Source: Salvator merianae (Eukaryota; Chordata; Lepidosauria; Squamata; Teiidae). Taken from it: a stretch of DNA of 64,000 bases. Under the pieces are notes generated by a model that was not told where the DNA came from, searched no databases, and was given only the letters and a program-made list of their open reading frames with translations. The position numbers and the translations under genes are program-made. This document shows positions 1 through 11,151 of the stretch, one piece after another; position 1 is the stretch's first letter; the number at the start of each line of letters is the position of its first letter. The DNA lies in contig QVOM02000057.1 of the NCBI GenBank assembly GCA_003586115.2, positions 5,585,988 to 5,649,987 on the forward strand, read 5' to 3'.

Positions 1-60
1 GGGGGGACGGAGTCGGTGTTTGGGACCTTGGATACAGAATTTGCTCGGTCCTTTTTGCAG

Positions 61-3000
61 GGGGAAATGCAGTGTCACGCTGCTCAACGAGACCGATATC
101 CTCAGTCAGTACCTGGATAAAGAGGTGAGGGGGTTGAGGGTTGCGCTTCCCTGCCTGTCTTTGGTCATGCCATGCTGGACTTCTTCAGGTTTTGCTCCGT
201 AGCCTTCCCCCTTTTCCAGCTTTGCAGAATCCTGAGGGAGGGTCTCAGACCCTCAAGGGCCCGGCAGTTTTGGGGATGCCTCCTTTTCATCGGCCTCACC
301 TTTGTTTCCCTGCCCAGGACTGCTTTTTCTACTCCCTGGTCTTCGACCCCGTCCAGAAGACGCTCTTGGCCGACCAGGGCGAAATCCGCGTCGGCTGCAA
401 GTACCAGGCGGAGATTCCCGAGAGGCTGGCCGAAGGTGAGCGGGACGAAGGCAGCCCCGCGGGACGGCCCTTCCCTGAGCCCTGTCCGCTGGAATGTATC
501 AACCGCACGGCCTCTTTCTTTCTCTCCCAAGGAGAATCGGACAACCGGAACCAGCAGAAAATGGAGATGAAGGTCTGGGACCCCGACAACCCCCTGACGG
601 ACCGGCAGATTGACCAGTTTCTCGTGGTCGCTCGGTGAGAGCGGGCTGGGGACCGCGTGGGGGGCGGCGGCTCCTTTGAGTGGCAGCATCTGGGCCCCGT
701 GGGAACCCCAAAGCTCTTTTGCCTGTTTTTCCCCAGGGCTGTTGGCACCTTTGCTCGGGCCCTCGACTGCAGCAGTTCCATCCGGCAGCCCAGCCTTCAC
801 ATGAGTGCGGCCGCTGCTTCCCGGGACATCACGCTGGTGAGGGGGCGTGGGGGGGGGGAGTCGGTGTCCCCACTGGTTCTACCTCCAACGTCCGTAGCTA
901 GAGGGGTGGGCACCCAGGATAGGGCCTTTTCAGTGGTGGCACCCGGGATAGGGCCTTTTCAGTGGTGGCCCTGGCACTGTGGAGCAGTCTCCCCCCACCC
1001 CCGAGGCGCGTCCGGCATCTTCCCCTCCACGCTCCGCGCAGTTTCTAAGCCTTCCTTCTGCACTCTTGTAACAACCCCAGTTCCACGCCATGGACACGTT
1101 ACAGCGGAACGGCTACGACCTGGCCAAGGCCATGTCGACCCTGGTGCCCCAGGGAGGCCCCGTGCTGTGCCGAGACGAGATGGAGGAGTGGTCGGCCTCG
1201 GAAGCCATGCTGTTCGAGGAGGCCCTGGAGAAATACGGCAAGGACTTCAACGACATCAGGCAGGACTTTGTGAGTCGGGGACCTGGGCTAGTACTGAGAG
1301 GCCCCTCCCTCCCCATTCCCCCCCCCCTGGTGATTGGGAACAGTATCCTCCCCGCCCACACGCCCCTCGGGTTGCCGAGGGACAGTGTCTCCGTTCTCCT
1401 TGGGAGCCCGCGGGAGCAGATCCCAACCGTAGCCGCCCAGGGCTTGTTCCGAGTAACACCCCCACCCCCCCCCTGCAAGGTTTCTTCCCTCCCGGCTGCC
1501 TTCCCCACAGCCAATCAGAAGGCAGGACGGGGGCCGCTGCACGGGCTTGAAGGATCTCTCCTTGCAGCTTCCGTGGAAGTCTCTGGCCAGCATCGTGCAG
1601 TTCTACTACATGTGGAAAACCACAGACCGATACATCCAGCAGGTGCGTGCGCTGCCCTCTACAGACGTCTCGGGTTCGATCCAGAAATGGGCGAGGCCGG
1701 GGCGGGGGGGGGGGCAAGGAAAACCCTTATTGAGGCCTGCGCTTGTCTCGGTGTCGCTCACCGAGCAGTTTCGGCCTGTTGGCTCGAGCTGAAACCGGCC
1801 TTTACCTGGTTTTTTTTCCCCCCCCTTCTGCGCAGAAAAGGTTGAAAGCGGCCGAAGCGGACAGCAAGCTGAAGCAGGTCTACATTCCCACCTAGTGAGT
1901 ATCGCCACCCCTCCGGGCAGATCCGGAGGAGCGTTTGCCGAATCCGGCCCGGGTCTTTTCTAACCGTCTTGTTGGTTCCACCCAGCACAAAACCCAATCC
2001 GAACCAAATCATCTCGGTGAGCTCCAAGCCCGGCATGAACGGCGCAGGCTTCCAGAAGGGGCTGACCTGCGAAAGCTGCCACAGTGAGTACCTGCTCAAG
2101 CCAGGAAGGGCGTGGCTGTATCGCGAGGGCAGGGGGGGGCGGAGGGGAACCTACTGTGGAAACAGGCTCTCGTTTTCTGGCCTGGAGCCTTCTGGGAAGA
2201 GGATCCGAGGTTCTGCCCAGCCTCAAGCGTGACCCTTCACCTTCTGCCCCACAGCCACGCAGTCAGCCCAGTGGTATGCCTGGGGGCCCCCCAACATGCA
2301 GTGCCGCCTCTGTGCCTCCTGTTGGATTTACTGGAAGAAGTACGGTGGGCTGAAGACGCCGACGCAGCTGGAGGGAGCAGCACGCAGCGTCACGGTAACA
2401 CCTTTGCGGGGGACGCGGCTTGGGCAGCCCTGGTGGTTTTCAGAGAAGTATGAGATTTGGAGTCCGGCTTTTAGCCCCTTCGAGTTGCTCAGGAGGACAG
2501 ATTCATGGAGGCCAGGTGTCTCAGTGGCTGCCAGAATGGACACCTAGGTACCGCCTCCAGGGCAGAGAGACAGGCAGGAGGCCTCTGAAGGCCGTTTGCA
2601 GGGAGTTGAAAGCAGCTAAAAGGTTTTGCCTTCGTCTTCTGCTTGAGGTGCCCAGAAGCCATTGGTGGGCCACTGTGCGAGACAGGATGCTGGACTGGAT
2701 GAACTGTGGCCTGATCCAGCAGGGCTCCTCTTATGTTCCTCAGTCTACCTGAATGTAGCACATTCGCTGGCGTTGTACTTTTGCCTGTTATTAACAGCTC
2801 CGTGAACAGGAGTTGCCAGCATCTTGAATAGCGGAGCGGGCTTCCTTGAGAAGGCAGCCCTGTTTTTCTGTTTTCATTTAGACACGGAGTTGGCTTAGGC
2901 TAGGAGTGCCGGGTTTCAGCTCTGGATATTGCTCTGGGCAGCCAAAGCGTTGCGTCGGTTCTTCTGGCTGCGTTTTGCTCCCTTCTTTGTCCCTGCCCCC

Positions 3001-6000
3001 CGTCCCCAACGCATCTCTCTCGCCCTGCAAACCCCAGGGGATCCTCCCCTGAAGCTTGTCCTCGTTTCCCCCGCTAGGAGCCGCATTCCCGGAGCCACAT
3101 GTCGCGGCCAGAGGCCCAGAGCCTCTCTCCGTACACCACCAGCGCCAACCGGGCGAAGCTGCTGGCCAAGAACCGGCAGACCTTCCTCCTCCAGACCACC
3201 AAGCTGACGCGCATTGCCCGCCGCATGTGCCGAGACATCCTGCAGCCGCGGCGCGCTGCCCGCCGACCTTACGCACCCATCAACGCCAATGCCATCAAGG
3301 CGGAGTGTACGTGGGTGGGAGGCCGGCGGGGGGGGCCAACCACGGGCAAGACGGGCGCCTTCACCCACCGGCCTGTCTCCCTTCTCTTCCTCACAGGCTC
3401 CATCCGGCTCCCGAAGGCCGCAAAGACGCCCCTGAAAATCCATCCTTTGGTGCGACTCCCCCTGGCTACCATTGTGAAGGAGCTGGGTAAGCAGCTGCCG
3501 TTTTGGGATGGACCCAGGGGAAGTCACTCATCTAGTTGCCGTTCACCACCGGGTCCCAGATTTTGGAAGCTGCTAAGGGCGAGTCCCAGTACAAAGGGAG
3601 GAATTAACACTCTCCCACTCTGATCAAAACCCTGTAACAAATTCAGACCTGATTTCACTGCCTCGCCTTCCTAAGTCTGTGGCCTCTTGGGTTGGGCAGG
3701 AAAAAAAGGTGGAATCCTGGCGATCAGCTGTGTTTCCATCCCCGCAACTTCAGACTTTTGAGAGCCCTTTCAAAAGGAGAAGCGAGGTGATCAGATACGT
3801 CTATTCCTTCCTGGAATTTTCTCAACAAGCGTCCTTCTTTTCACCCCACCCCACCCCCAACAGCTGCACAGGCCCCCCTGAAACCAAAAACTCCCCGAGG
3901 CACCAAGACCCCCATTAACAGGAATCAGCTGACCCAGAACCGAGGGCTGGCCGGCATCGTTGGCAAGAGAGCATACGAGAGTGTGAGTTGGTGCCGGGCT
4001 GTGGGACGGGGACGGGCCTGCTGTGGGCTCCCGGCGCCCCGGGCAAAGTAGTAGTGGAGGGAGCCTGCGTTCCGGAGTTTGTTTTTGTGCATGTGTGTGA
4101 GCGAGAGAGAGAGAGACAGAGAGAGAGGCGAGGCCTACGCACAGGTATTCCGGAAGCCGAAAAGGGGCAGTAGAATACGCCTGCTCGCACTTCCGACACT
4201 AGAAAACCGTTTTTTTCCAGAATATTCTTTTCCGGTTACTCCCGAGGCGGAGGAAGCGTGCTTCGGTCTTGCCAGCTCTGCCTCTCTCTGTCTTTCCGTG
4301 CGTGTACGCGAGGTGTCTTTCCGGCAGCGGGTTGGGGGGGGGGTTCGTTGCCCCCCGAGCCCCTACCTCGGTGTCCCCGTGTTAGGCAGGGTGAGGCTCA
4401 AACCGGGACGCGGGGAGGGAGCCGGCAAGCGGTGGACGCTGCCTGGGGGGGGGTTTCCTCTCGCTGATAGCTCTATGTGCGACCGGGTGCAGGTGGCAGG
4501 GGGCGGGGTCCCCTTCTCGGCCAACGGGCGGCCCATAACTTCCGGAATGAGGTCGAGCACTCAGCCTGCCATCAAGCGTCAGAAGCTGAACCCGGCCGAC
4601 GCCCCCAACCCCGTCGTTTTTGTGGCTACCAAGGACACCAGGTACTGGGGAAGGGATTTTTAACAATGCCGCTGGGGGGCACAAGGCAGGCTGTGCCAGG
4701 TGGGGTACGGGAGAGCATTTAGACTATCCCTTCTCTGGCACACGGTTGGTACTGGCCCCTTGGGTCCTGTCGCCTCCGATACAGAGGGTTTGCCAGCATC
4801 TGTATCTGGAGCGTGGAAGTAAACGTTGGCTGCTGCTGGCCCTGCATTACAACGGGACACGCTGGCCTGGAAGGGGTTTCCTTTGCTTCCACCCACATCA
4901 GCGTGGGAGAAAAATTAAGCTGTTTGTGGACAGAGGGGTTGTTTTGTATCCCACTGGTTTCTAAATCCCTGCCACCAAACATATAGTATTGGCTTGATTT
5001 CCTCAGAGATATTTCCTGGGGTGGATTCCTAAAATTCTTGACTCCGCCTGTAAGAACTCTAGGCAGGGGCAGACTTCTCCTCCTGTGAGCCCTTGGGCCT
5101 CAAGGCTGAGCTTAAAGAGATTCAGCCTGGAATTCATCTGGAGTAGGGAGTCAGGTCTTAGTTAAAGCACAGAGCTTCTGCTTTCTCTTCCTTCCACCTT
5201 TGTGCTACACGGAAATACAAGAGGCATGCTGACAGAACTGAAAAAAAATAATAATCTCCTCTGGATGCTGGCTGTGCATTATGGGTTTTTACGGAATCAT
5301 GGGTAGTTCGAGCAAGAATGCGAAATAGAAGCCAAAAAAGGAGAGCAGAGGTGCTGTGTGTAGGGGCAACGCTTGTGCTGATTCTTGGGACTGACAGAAA
5401 TCCCCACTGCGAAAGCGAAGTCTAGAACGTTCTGTGTTGAAATAAGTCCCCAGCGTTCATAGAAAACCAGGCATGGGGAAACTAGGGGGCATTTTTTCCA
5501 CAAGATTTCTGTTCAGAAGCAGCAGACCTGTGCTTTCCATCTAGTATCTCTTTCCTTGTATAGTGAGATTTTGATATATGGGCATTTTTGGTTGGCATGT
5601 TTTTGCTGGCAGGCTCCTGATTGGTTGCTGGATATCTCCACTGATGCTCCGCCATTCACTTTTGCACACTTTGGCTGCTCCTTTTTGGCTTTTGATGGCA
5701 GGGAGTCCCAGGGCGGAATATCTCTGGGGGCGGGGGGAGGTCCCAGGGGTGATTCAACCCTTTGAAAAGCTACAGCAGGTAGCAGAGGCAGCAGAGGAGA
5801 TGGCGATCCAGCCGTTAGCAGAAACTGTGGGAAGAAGCAGAAGGGAGGTAGTAGAAGGGAAGCCGAAGGCAGCTTGCTTGCTGGAGGCCTCTTTGGAGTG
5901 AGGTTTCCTGAAAGGTTGTCTTCCTCCACCCCCCCTGTCCTCAAGTGCAAAAACAGGAGGGGCCAAAGGCATTCTAGGCGCAGCTGTACTTTCTGTTCAG

Positions 6001-6668
6001 TTCCCCTAACCCCCAATTTCAGTTGTCCGCTCTGCATGACTTGGATTTGCGTGCCATTCCTGTGGGACCGAACCCTCACGCAAATCGAGGGACGCACGGC
6101 TGTTATTTTTGTTTTGTTTTGGGTGAGAACCTCCTCTTTCAGGAATTCCAGAAGCTTTCTATGGCTTGGACAGAGGCAGCAGGGGTGTATAAACCCTGCT
6201 TGGCCATGTCCTGCCTTTCGGACATCTTTTCAGTCCTGCAGGCCAGAACGTGTGGGCCGTGGGGGGAGGGAGGGAGGGTTTGCCCAGAGCAGGTTATAGA
6301 CGCTAAGCAGTGGACTCAAAGCCAAGATTTTGTCTGGAGCCCGCCGTTCCGGGCCTAACCTGGGCCTCCTTTCGACTCCGCCCTGCCAGGCCGCGCTTGG
6401 CATCTTTTCCCATACTCCTCCTCTGCTCAGCCAATGTTCTTGTGTCCCTTCCTGCTTTGCGCCCCCTGACCGTCCGCCTCTCCCTTCTTCCCGCAGGACA
6501 CTCCGCAAGGCCTTGAGCCACCTGGAGATGCGCCGAGCGGCCCGCCGGCCCAACCTGCCCCTCAAGGTGAAGTCGGTGCTGCCCCTCCGGCCTGTGGTGG
6601 CCCCCCTGGTGCCCCTGCCCCCTGCGCATCCAGCCAGCACCAGCGAGCCCATCATCCTGGAAGACTGA
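61..6668 (+). CDS. MTA2: MTA2, metastasis-associated protein 2 (5' part outside the window)
   Basis: MTA2 is a nuclear subunit of the NuRD deacetylase/remodelling complex; its ELM2-SANT region recruits and activates HDAC1/2. Fourteen coding exons are visible: 61-124, 318-435, 532-634, 737-836, 1081-1269, 1568-1642, 1836-1894, 1986-2083, 2255-2394, 3078-3306, 3397-3486, 3864-3982, 4493-4641 and 6497-6668 (stop TGA 6666-6668). All junctions are GT-AG and keep one frame, giving 567 residues, about the C-terminal 85% of the human protein. The order is the end of BAH ([10 protein letters not shown]), ELM2 ([11 protein letters not shown] through the RNGYDLAKA stretch), SANT ([17 protein letters not shown] through IVQFYYMWK), a GATA-type zinc finger (CESC and CRLCASC, exons at 1986 and 2255), then a basic C-terminal tail ending LED. 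The match to human MTA2 is from memory but near-identical through the domains. The exon at 2255 encodes a slightly divergent linker. The upstream exons, with the start codon, lie outside the window. Confidence 0.97.
892..1005. repeat. Duplicated L2-like LINE ORF2 scrap in an MTA2 intron
   Basis: A block of about 32 bp containing 'atagggccttttcagtggtgg' less its last base recurs twice in tandem (about 918-975). When translated it reads like the AFSVVAP motif found near the C-terminus of L2-type LINE ORF2, and it is similar to the piece at 9640-9690. It is a degraded transposon scrap 75 bp before an MTA2 exon. Confidence 0.5.
2495..2745 (+). repeat. CR1-type LINE 3' end, in an MTA2 intron
   Basis: The fragment carries the CR1 3' UTR landmarks that recur through the window: 'gaggacagattcatggagg', 'ggcaggaggcctctgaagg', 'cttctgcttgaggtgccc' and the terminal 'ctgatccagcagggctcc' before 'cttatgttc'. 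Orientation is plus, sense with MTA2. The 5' truncation is typical of CR1. Confidence 0.8.
4089..4130. repeat. (GA)n simple repeat
   Basis: GAGAGA-rich purine tract in an MTA2 intron, followed by normal intron sequence. Confidence 0.8.
4642..6496 (+). other. Last MTA2 intron, no recognised element
   Basis: This 1.86-kb intron separates the last two coding exons. I see no convincing transposon, snoRNA or ORF in it. The open frames there on both strands have no recognisable composition or homology and are treated as chance. Confidence 0.6.
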
Positions 6669-7400
6669 GAGCCGCGGCCTCTCTGGCGCCTGCGCTCTAG
6701 GATCTCTGTAGGCCTCCTCGCCCGACACCACACGCCCCTTTTCCCGCCTCCGAGGCCTGCCCAGCCGCGGGAACTTCGGCGCGGCCGTCGCTGCGTGTTT
6801 GCTGGACGGCGGCAGGCGGGAGGGGTGCTGTCCCTTTCCTCCTCAGAGCTGCACCCTGGATGTGTCTTTTCCTCCTCTTTTTTATATATAAATATATATA
6901 TATTAATTTCCACATTTCCCCCCTTCTTTTTTTTTTTTTTTTTAAAAAAAATCCTCCCCGTCGTGACAATTCAGACTTTCGTACACAGCTGGTCTCCGCT
7001 CCTCCCGCAATCTGACGACTGGGAGACTGTTGGGTGGCCGGCTTGGACCTGGGGAGACCCTTTTGAAAGCTGTTTCCACCCCTGTGTCCCCTTGTCCTGC
7101 CTTCGTCTGTGTGTCTCTTTTTCCCTTTTGGAATTTTATTATTTTTTTTTTTAAAAAAAAGATGTCTCCTGGTCCCCTGTCCCTTGCATCTGGGAAAGAG
7201 GAGAGGCACAATTTCCCCCTCAGAAGAGCGAGCCCTTTCACCCCTGCCTCTTTCCTTGCCCACCCGACCTTAGATGAGTCCATTTTTTGTACATGGTTTG
7301 GAGAGGAAAAGTCAGTTTTTTTTAAAGCCAACCTCTTAACTGGTTCTTATAGCAACAAACACAAAAAGAAAGAGATAATAAATGCTGTTTTCTTCACGTT
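6669..7400 (+). other. MTA2: MTA2 3' UTR with poly(A) signal
   Basis: This is non-coding sequence after the MTA2 stop. It holds an AT dinucleotide stretch (about 6882-6906), two T-rich runs (6927-6943 and 7143-7152) and a canonical AATAAA at 7377-7382, the best candidate for the poly(A) signal. I infer cleavage about 15-25 bases downstream. Confidence 0.7.
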
Positions 7401-7914
7401 TTCTGCTTTCTTTGGAGGAGTGGAGAATATCAGTGCGGCGGTTGGGGAAGGAAGAGCTGGTTTGCATCTCCGCCCCCCTTTCATATCGGGATTTGGGATG
7501 TGCAAAACTACTCGGGACAACATTACGAGCAGTGCTTCAAATCCAGGTAGACTGGGTTTATTGCTCTTGCGGGAGGCAATATGACTCCATTTTCACTCTG
7601 CTCCCCCCCCCCCCCAAGGCTCCGGTATTTCTGCACAAGCAGCATCGGAGTACTTGTGGAATGTGCTTCCATGTAGTTTTGCACATCCTTAGCTGCAGTG
7701 GCCGGTCCTCTGATCAATGGTCTGATATGCAGCTCCCCAGAAAAACTGACCTTGGAAATTCCTTTAATTTGGGTCACAGCAGCAGAAAACTGAGTGTTCC
7801 TTGTGTGTGTATGAGTGTGCTTGTATGTGAAACAGATGTCAGATTGTAGGGTACCAAGTCGGTGAAGAGTGAGTACCACTCCCTTATAGCATCAAGATAA
7901 ATGTCTAGGCAGCC
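7401..7914. other. Intergenic, nothing recognised
   Basis: Between the MTA2 poly(A) region and a CR1 element. It contains a short C-run (about 7602-7615) and a GT-rich stretch near 7801-7830. No gene is supported. Confidence 0.5.
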
Positions 7915-8402
7915 TTGAAAGACAGTGTTGAAGAGGGGACCTGGTCAAAGTATATAAAAATCATGCATGATGTGGAAAAGGTGGATAGAGAAAAATTATT
8001 TCCTCTATCGCACAACACAAGAACCAGGGGGCACTCTAGGGAGCCAATGGGCAGGAGAGTTGGAACCGACAAGGGGAAGTATCTTTTCACCCAGAGGGTC
8101 ACTGGTCTGTAGAATTTGCTGCTGGAAAAGGCAGTAACAGCAACCAGCCTGGATGGCTTTAAGAAAGGGTGGGACAGATTCATAGAGGACAGGTGTACTA
8201 GAATATACAGCCTCCAGGGTGGAGAGACAGGCACGATGCCTCTAAAGGCCATTTGCAGGGAGTCAGGAGCAGGTGAAGGTTTTGCCTTCGTCTTCTGCTC
8301 GAGATGCCCAGAAGCAGTTGGTGGGCCACTGGGTGAGACAGGATGCTGGACTAGATAGGCTGTGGCCTGATCCAGCAGGGCTCCTCTTATGTTCTTATCA
8401 AT
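7915..8402 (+). repeat. CR1-type LINE 3' end, about 490 bp
   Basis: One of the longest CR1 copies in the window. It includes the end of ORF2 and the proximal 3' UTR ('gaaccagggggcactctagg', 'cacccagagggtcactgg', 'tggatggctttaagaaaggg') and ends 'ctgatccagcagggctcctc' with the 'ttatgttcttat' terminus. Confidence 0.85.
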
Positions 8403-9418
8403 AAACCCCTGTGTGCATGATTTCTTTAAAGATATGGAGGTCATTGCTCAAACTTCAAGGGGCTTATGGTTCTGCGTTCTCTCTGTCCCTCAACCTGCAA
8501 AATACCTGATTCTTTCTTTCTGAATCTTACGAATGCAGAAAAAGGAGGTTGTTCACATTTCAGGGAAGTGGGGGACATTTAGCAAAGTTTTTTGGTTCTT
8601 GAAGGCTTTGTTTTTCTCTCTCTGCTTAGGACAGGACAGAAGACAATTCCATCACATCACATGACACATTTTATAAGTTATTAAGAAAATGTGGTATCAG
8701 AGTGCATCAGTTCAGTCGCATGCTAGTAACAGCTGCTGTACTGTAGTTCCAACTGCACACCTGTACCTCCATTTTGGATTGGTGTGGCCTGACTTGGGAC
8801 CCAAGATTCTTGCATTAGGGGAGAAGAGAAGCAGGCAATATTGGTGTTCTTCACTGTTCCCTAGACAATCTTCTGTGCAGATCCCTTCTTGGAGGTAGCT
8901 CTGAAGATATTTTGGCTTTCAGCACTCCGGAATAGGAAGTGTATGGGAGTGATATTTCAGTCCCTCTTCTTAAGAAACTGGCGTGGGCCCACAGTTTGTG
9001 GAGAAAAGGGTTTCCATGGGTAAAAAACTAATGCCTATAAAGCCACTAATGGAGAATCTGCCGACTGAGTAAGTTTCTGGCGCGAGGGGTTTCTTCTTCA
9101 GCAAGTTGAAACGAAATGAGGAGGTGAGAAAACAGGAAATTCAGGCCCTAACATAGCAAGAGATCTGCTGTTTAGAAATATTCCGCTCTGACATCTCCCA
9201 GTCTTGCTGCAGGCGGTTTCCATGCTGCGTACTTGGCAAAGGAAGCTCCCTGAAAATCAGGAGAGCAACTCTGGAATGGAAAAAGTGTGGTGGAGGTGGC
9301 CTGAACTCCTGGGCAGAGCCTTGCAGCTTTCTTGGAAGAACCCAGAAGTAGTTTGCCATTGCCTTGCTTTTGAGGTATTTATCAGCTTCTCAATTTAAGT
9401 GGCAATGCTTGGTATTTC
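8403..9418. other. Intergenic, nothing recognised
   Basis: About 1 kb between repeats. No ORF with coding character, no RNA gene and no repeat family that I recognise. Confidence 0.5.
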
Positions 9419-9419
9419 C

Positions 9420-9748
9420 AGGTATTTATTTATTTATTTGCATTTTTATCCCGCCCTATACCCAAAGGTCTCGGGGCTGGTTAGGACAATAAAAAACAGA
9501 ATGTAAAAGGCACACAGTGAAGACAGTAGTAGTGCCTGAAAGAGGGGAGGGAAGCCACTTCTTTAGCCAAAGGCCAGGGTAAATACATGCGTCTTCAGTG
9601 CTTTCCTAAAGATGTAAACTGAAGGTGCCTGATGCACCTTGAGGGGGAGAGTGTTCCACTCTCTGGGGGCCACCACTGAAAAGGCCCTATCCCGGGTAGT
9701 CTCCCATCCAAGCACCAACCAGGCCCAACCCTGCTTAATGTCAGACAA
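9420..9748 (-). repeat. L2-like LINE piece with an embedded 5S-like SINE segment
   Basis: Starts with an (ATTT)n tail and 'tttttatcccgccctatacc', a 3' tail common to squamate L2/Sauria-SINE elements. On the minus strand, about 9563-9690 translates to an L2 ORF2 C-terminal pattern ([15 protein letters not shown], then a segment rich in LKTH). The stretch 9697-9740 ('gtctcccatccaagcacc', 'ccctgcttaatg') resembles the internal part of 5S rRNA as carried by 5S-Sauria SINEs. Exact boundaries are not resolved. Confidence 0.6.
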
Positions 9749-9839
9749 GGATGGATGGATGGATGGATGGATGGATGGTTGGTTGGATGGATGGATGGAT
9801 GGATGGATGGATGGATGGATGGATGGATGGATGGATGGC
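9748..9839. repeat. (GGAT)n microsatellite
   Basis: About 22 copies of GGAT with one (GGTT) interruption near 9777-9784. Directly abuts the SINE/LINE piece before it. Confidence 0.95.
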
Positions 9840-10535
9840 TATAGGGAGGTCAGGATAACTAGCAAAGTTCCCCAACAGATATGTTGATGGACAGCAGACA
9901 GTGCTGGCTAGAAACTAGATTTAGAAAGGAGCCTTCAAGAACTCTCTTTGACTGAGGGTTTTGTCACCTTGGGCAAGATTTCACCACTGCAGGGTGCCCT
10001 CCCTTCCTGCAGTGAAAATGCTTGATAGCATTTTAAGGGCAAAACAGTAAAGTCTTGCTGACAAGAGCCTTTTTGAAGGGCTCTTGAGGTGTCATTCTGC
10101 CAGGAGGCTAGCTCATTGCTGCAACTTCTTTCTCTTGAACAACAGGGCAGAATTAGGCCATTTTGCTGAAATGGTCCTACATGGATCAATGTAGTTGGCA
10201 GTGACTGTCCTAAAGTGTGAAGATTTGAACATGTCAGAACATTGTTTCAGATCTCAAACCGATGGGTTTTATTTAAATGCTTAATAAATGTTCAGGGCCT
10301 GGAGGGTACAAAATTCAAATCCGCTTTTGTTCACTGTGCACAGAGTGGTTTAATAGACTGACCAAGTTCTCAAGGAGGACCAGCAAGTGACCCCCTGAGG
10401 GTGGCCTCTAAGCCTCTTAGGGGTTTTCCCAAACTACAGCTGCCAAGCCTGGCCAATGGCCAAGAAAATGTGGGAGGCCCTTAACGCAAAACTTTTGCAC
10501 ATGATGTATGAAGCACAGCACAGAGTCCAAGGCAA
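9840..10535. other. Intergenic, nothing recognised
   Basis: Spacer between the GGAT repeat and a tRNA-derived SINE. I see no gene. Confidence 0.5.
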
Positions 10536-10695
10536 AATTGTCAGGTACCACTCAGTTGTGGCTGACTGCAGTTTTCTTAGCAGAGATGCAAAAATGGTTT
10601 GCCATTGCCTACTTCGGGGAGAGGCTGGGGATCAAACTGCCAACCCTCCGCTTTCCAGGCATTTCGCTCTACCTCTGAGCTACAGCAAAAGGCTA
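10536..10695 (-). repeat. tRNA-derived SINE
   Basis: Contains the recurring block 'atggtttgccattgcctac', 'gaggctggggatcaaac' and 'tacctctgagctacagc'. On the minus strand the last two give a tRNA-like A box and a B box (GTTTGATCCCC), so the element is read from the minus strand. Related copies lie at 19885, 41456 and 60615. Confidence 0.75.
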
Positions 10696-10899
10696 ATAAA
10701 TGAATGCCATTGCCCAGACCGCCAACATGCTGGCGAGGAAGAGCTTGTGAAACTGTAGTCCCCGAAGCCAAAGAGATAAGGAAAAGGCTCGATAGTCTTT
10801 TAAAGCGGCGAAGGTACACATTTCTTGACCCAAGCGCTTCTCTATCTCCACGCTTTGCAGCTCGGTTCCTGACACGCATCTACCACGCACATGGCGGCG

Positions 10900-11151
10900 T
10901 TAGTCGCGCCGAAGGCAACCGGAAGTGATCGCTCAGTCAGAGCTCCACGCATTTCGGCCGTTCCCCTATACTGTACTCTACTGACCCGACCCGCGCGCCG
11001 CGCCGCGCCTTGTGCCAACAAGGGGAAAAACGGAAGTCGCGTTGCCGCGTGACACAACTTCCGGTAGAGCTCGAGAGCGTCGGAGTACAAACGCGCGGGC
11101 GGGAAGTCCAACTTGGGGGACGTCTTTAGAGGGGGCACCGACTTCCCGGCC
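10900..11151 (+). promoter_or_regulatory. TUT1: TUT1 promoter / 5' region with ETS sites
   Basis: GC- and CpG-rich, TATA-less sequence upstream of the TUT1 ATG. It holds ETS/GABPA-type sites ACCGGAAGT (10918-10926) and ACTTCCGG (11057-11064), a further CGGAAGT near 11030, and a YY1-like ATGGCGGC near 10892. This is typical of a housekeeping promoter; the transcription start is not pinned down. Confidence 0.6.

Noticed and set aside
657..1550. 297-codon plus-strand open frame
   Set aside because: It spans several real MTA2 exons and introns in the wrong frame; a GC-rich shadow.
9697..9740. 5S rRNA gene
   Set aside because: Only an internal 5S-like segment is present, inside a SINE context; far too short.
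9639..9887. Open frame of repeated MDGW
   Set aside because: Produced by the (GGAT)n microsatellite.
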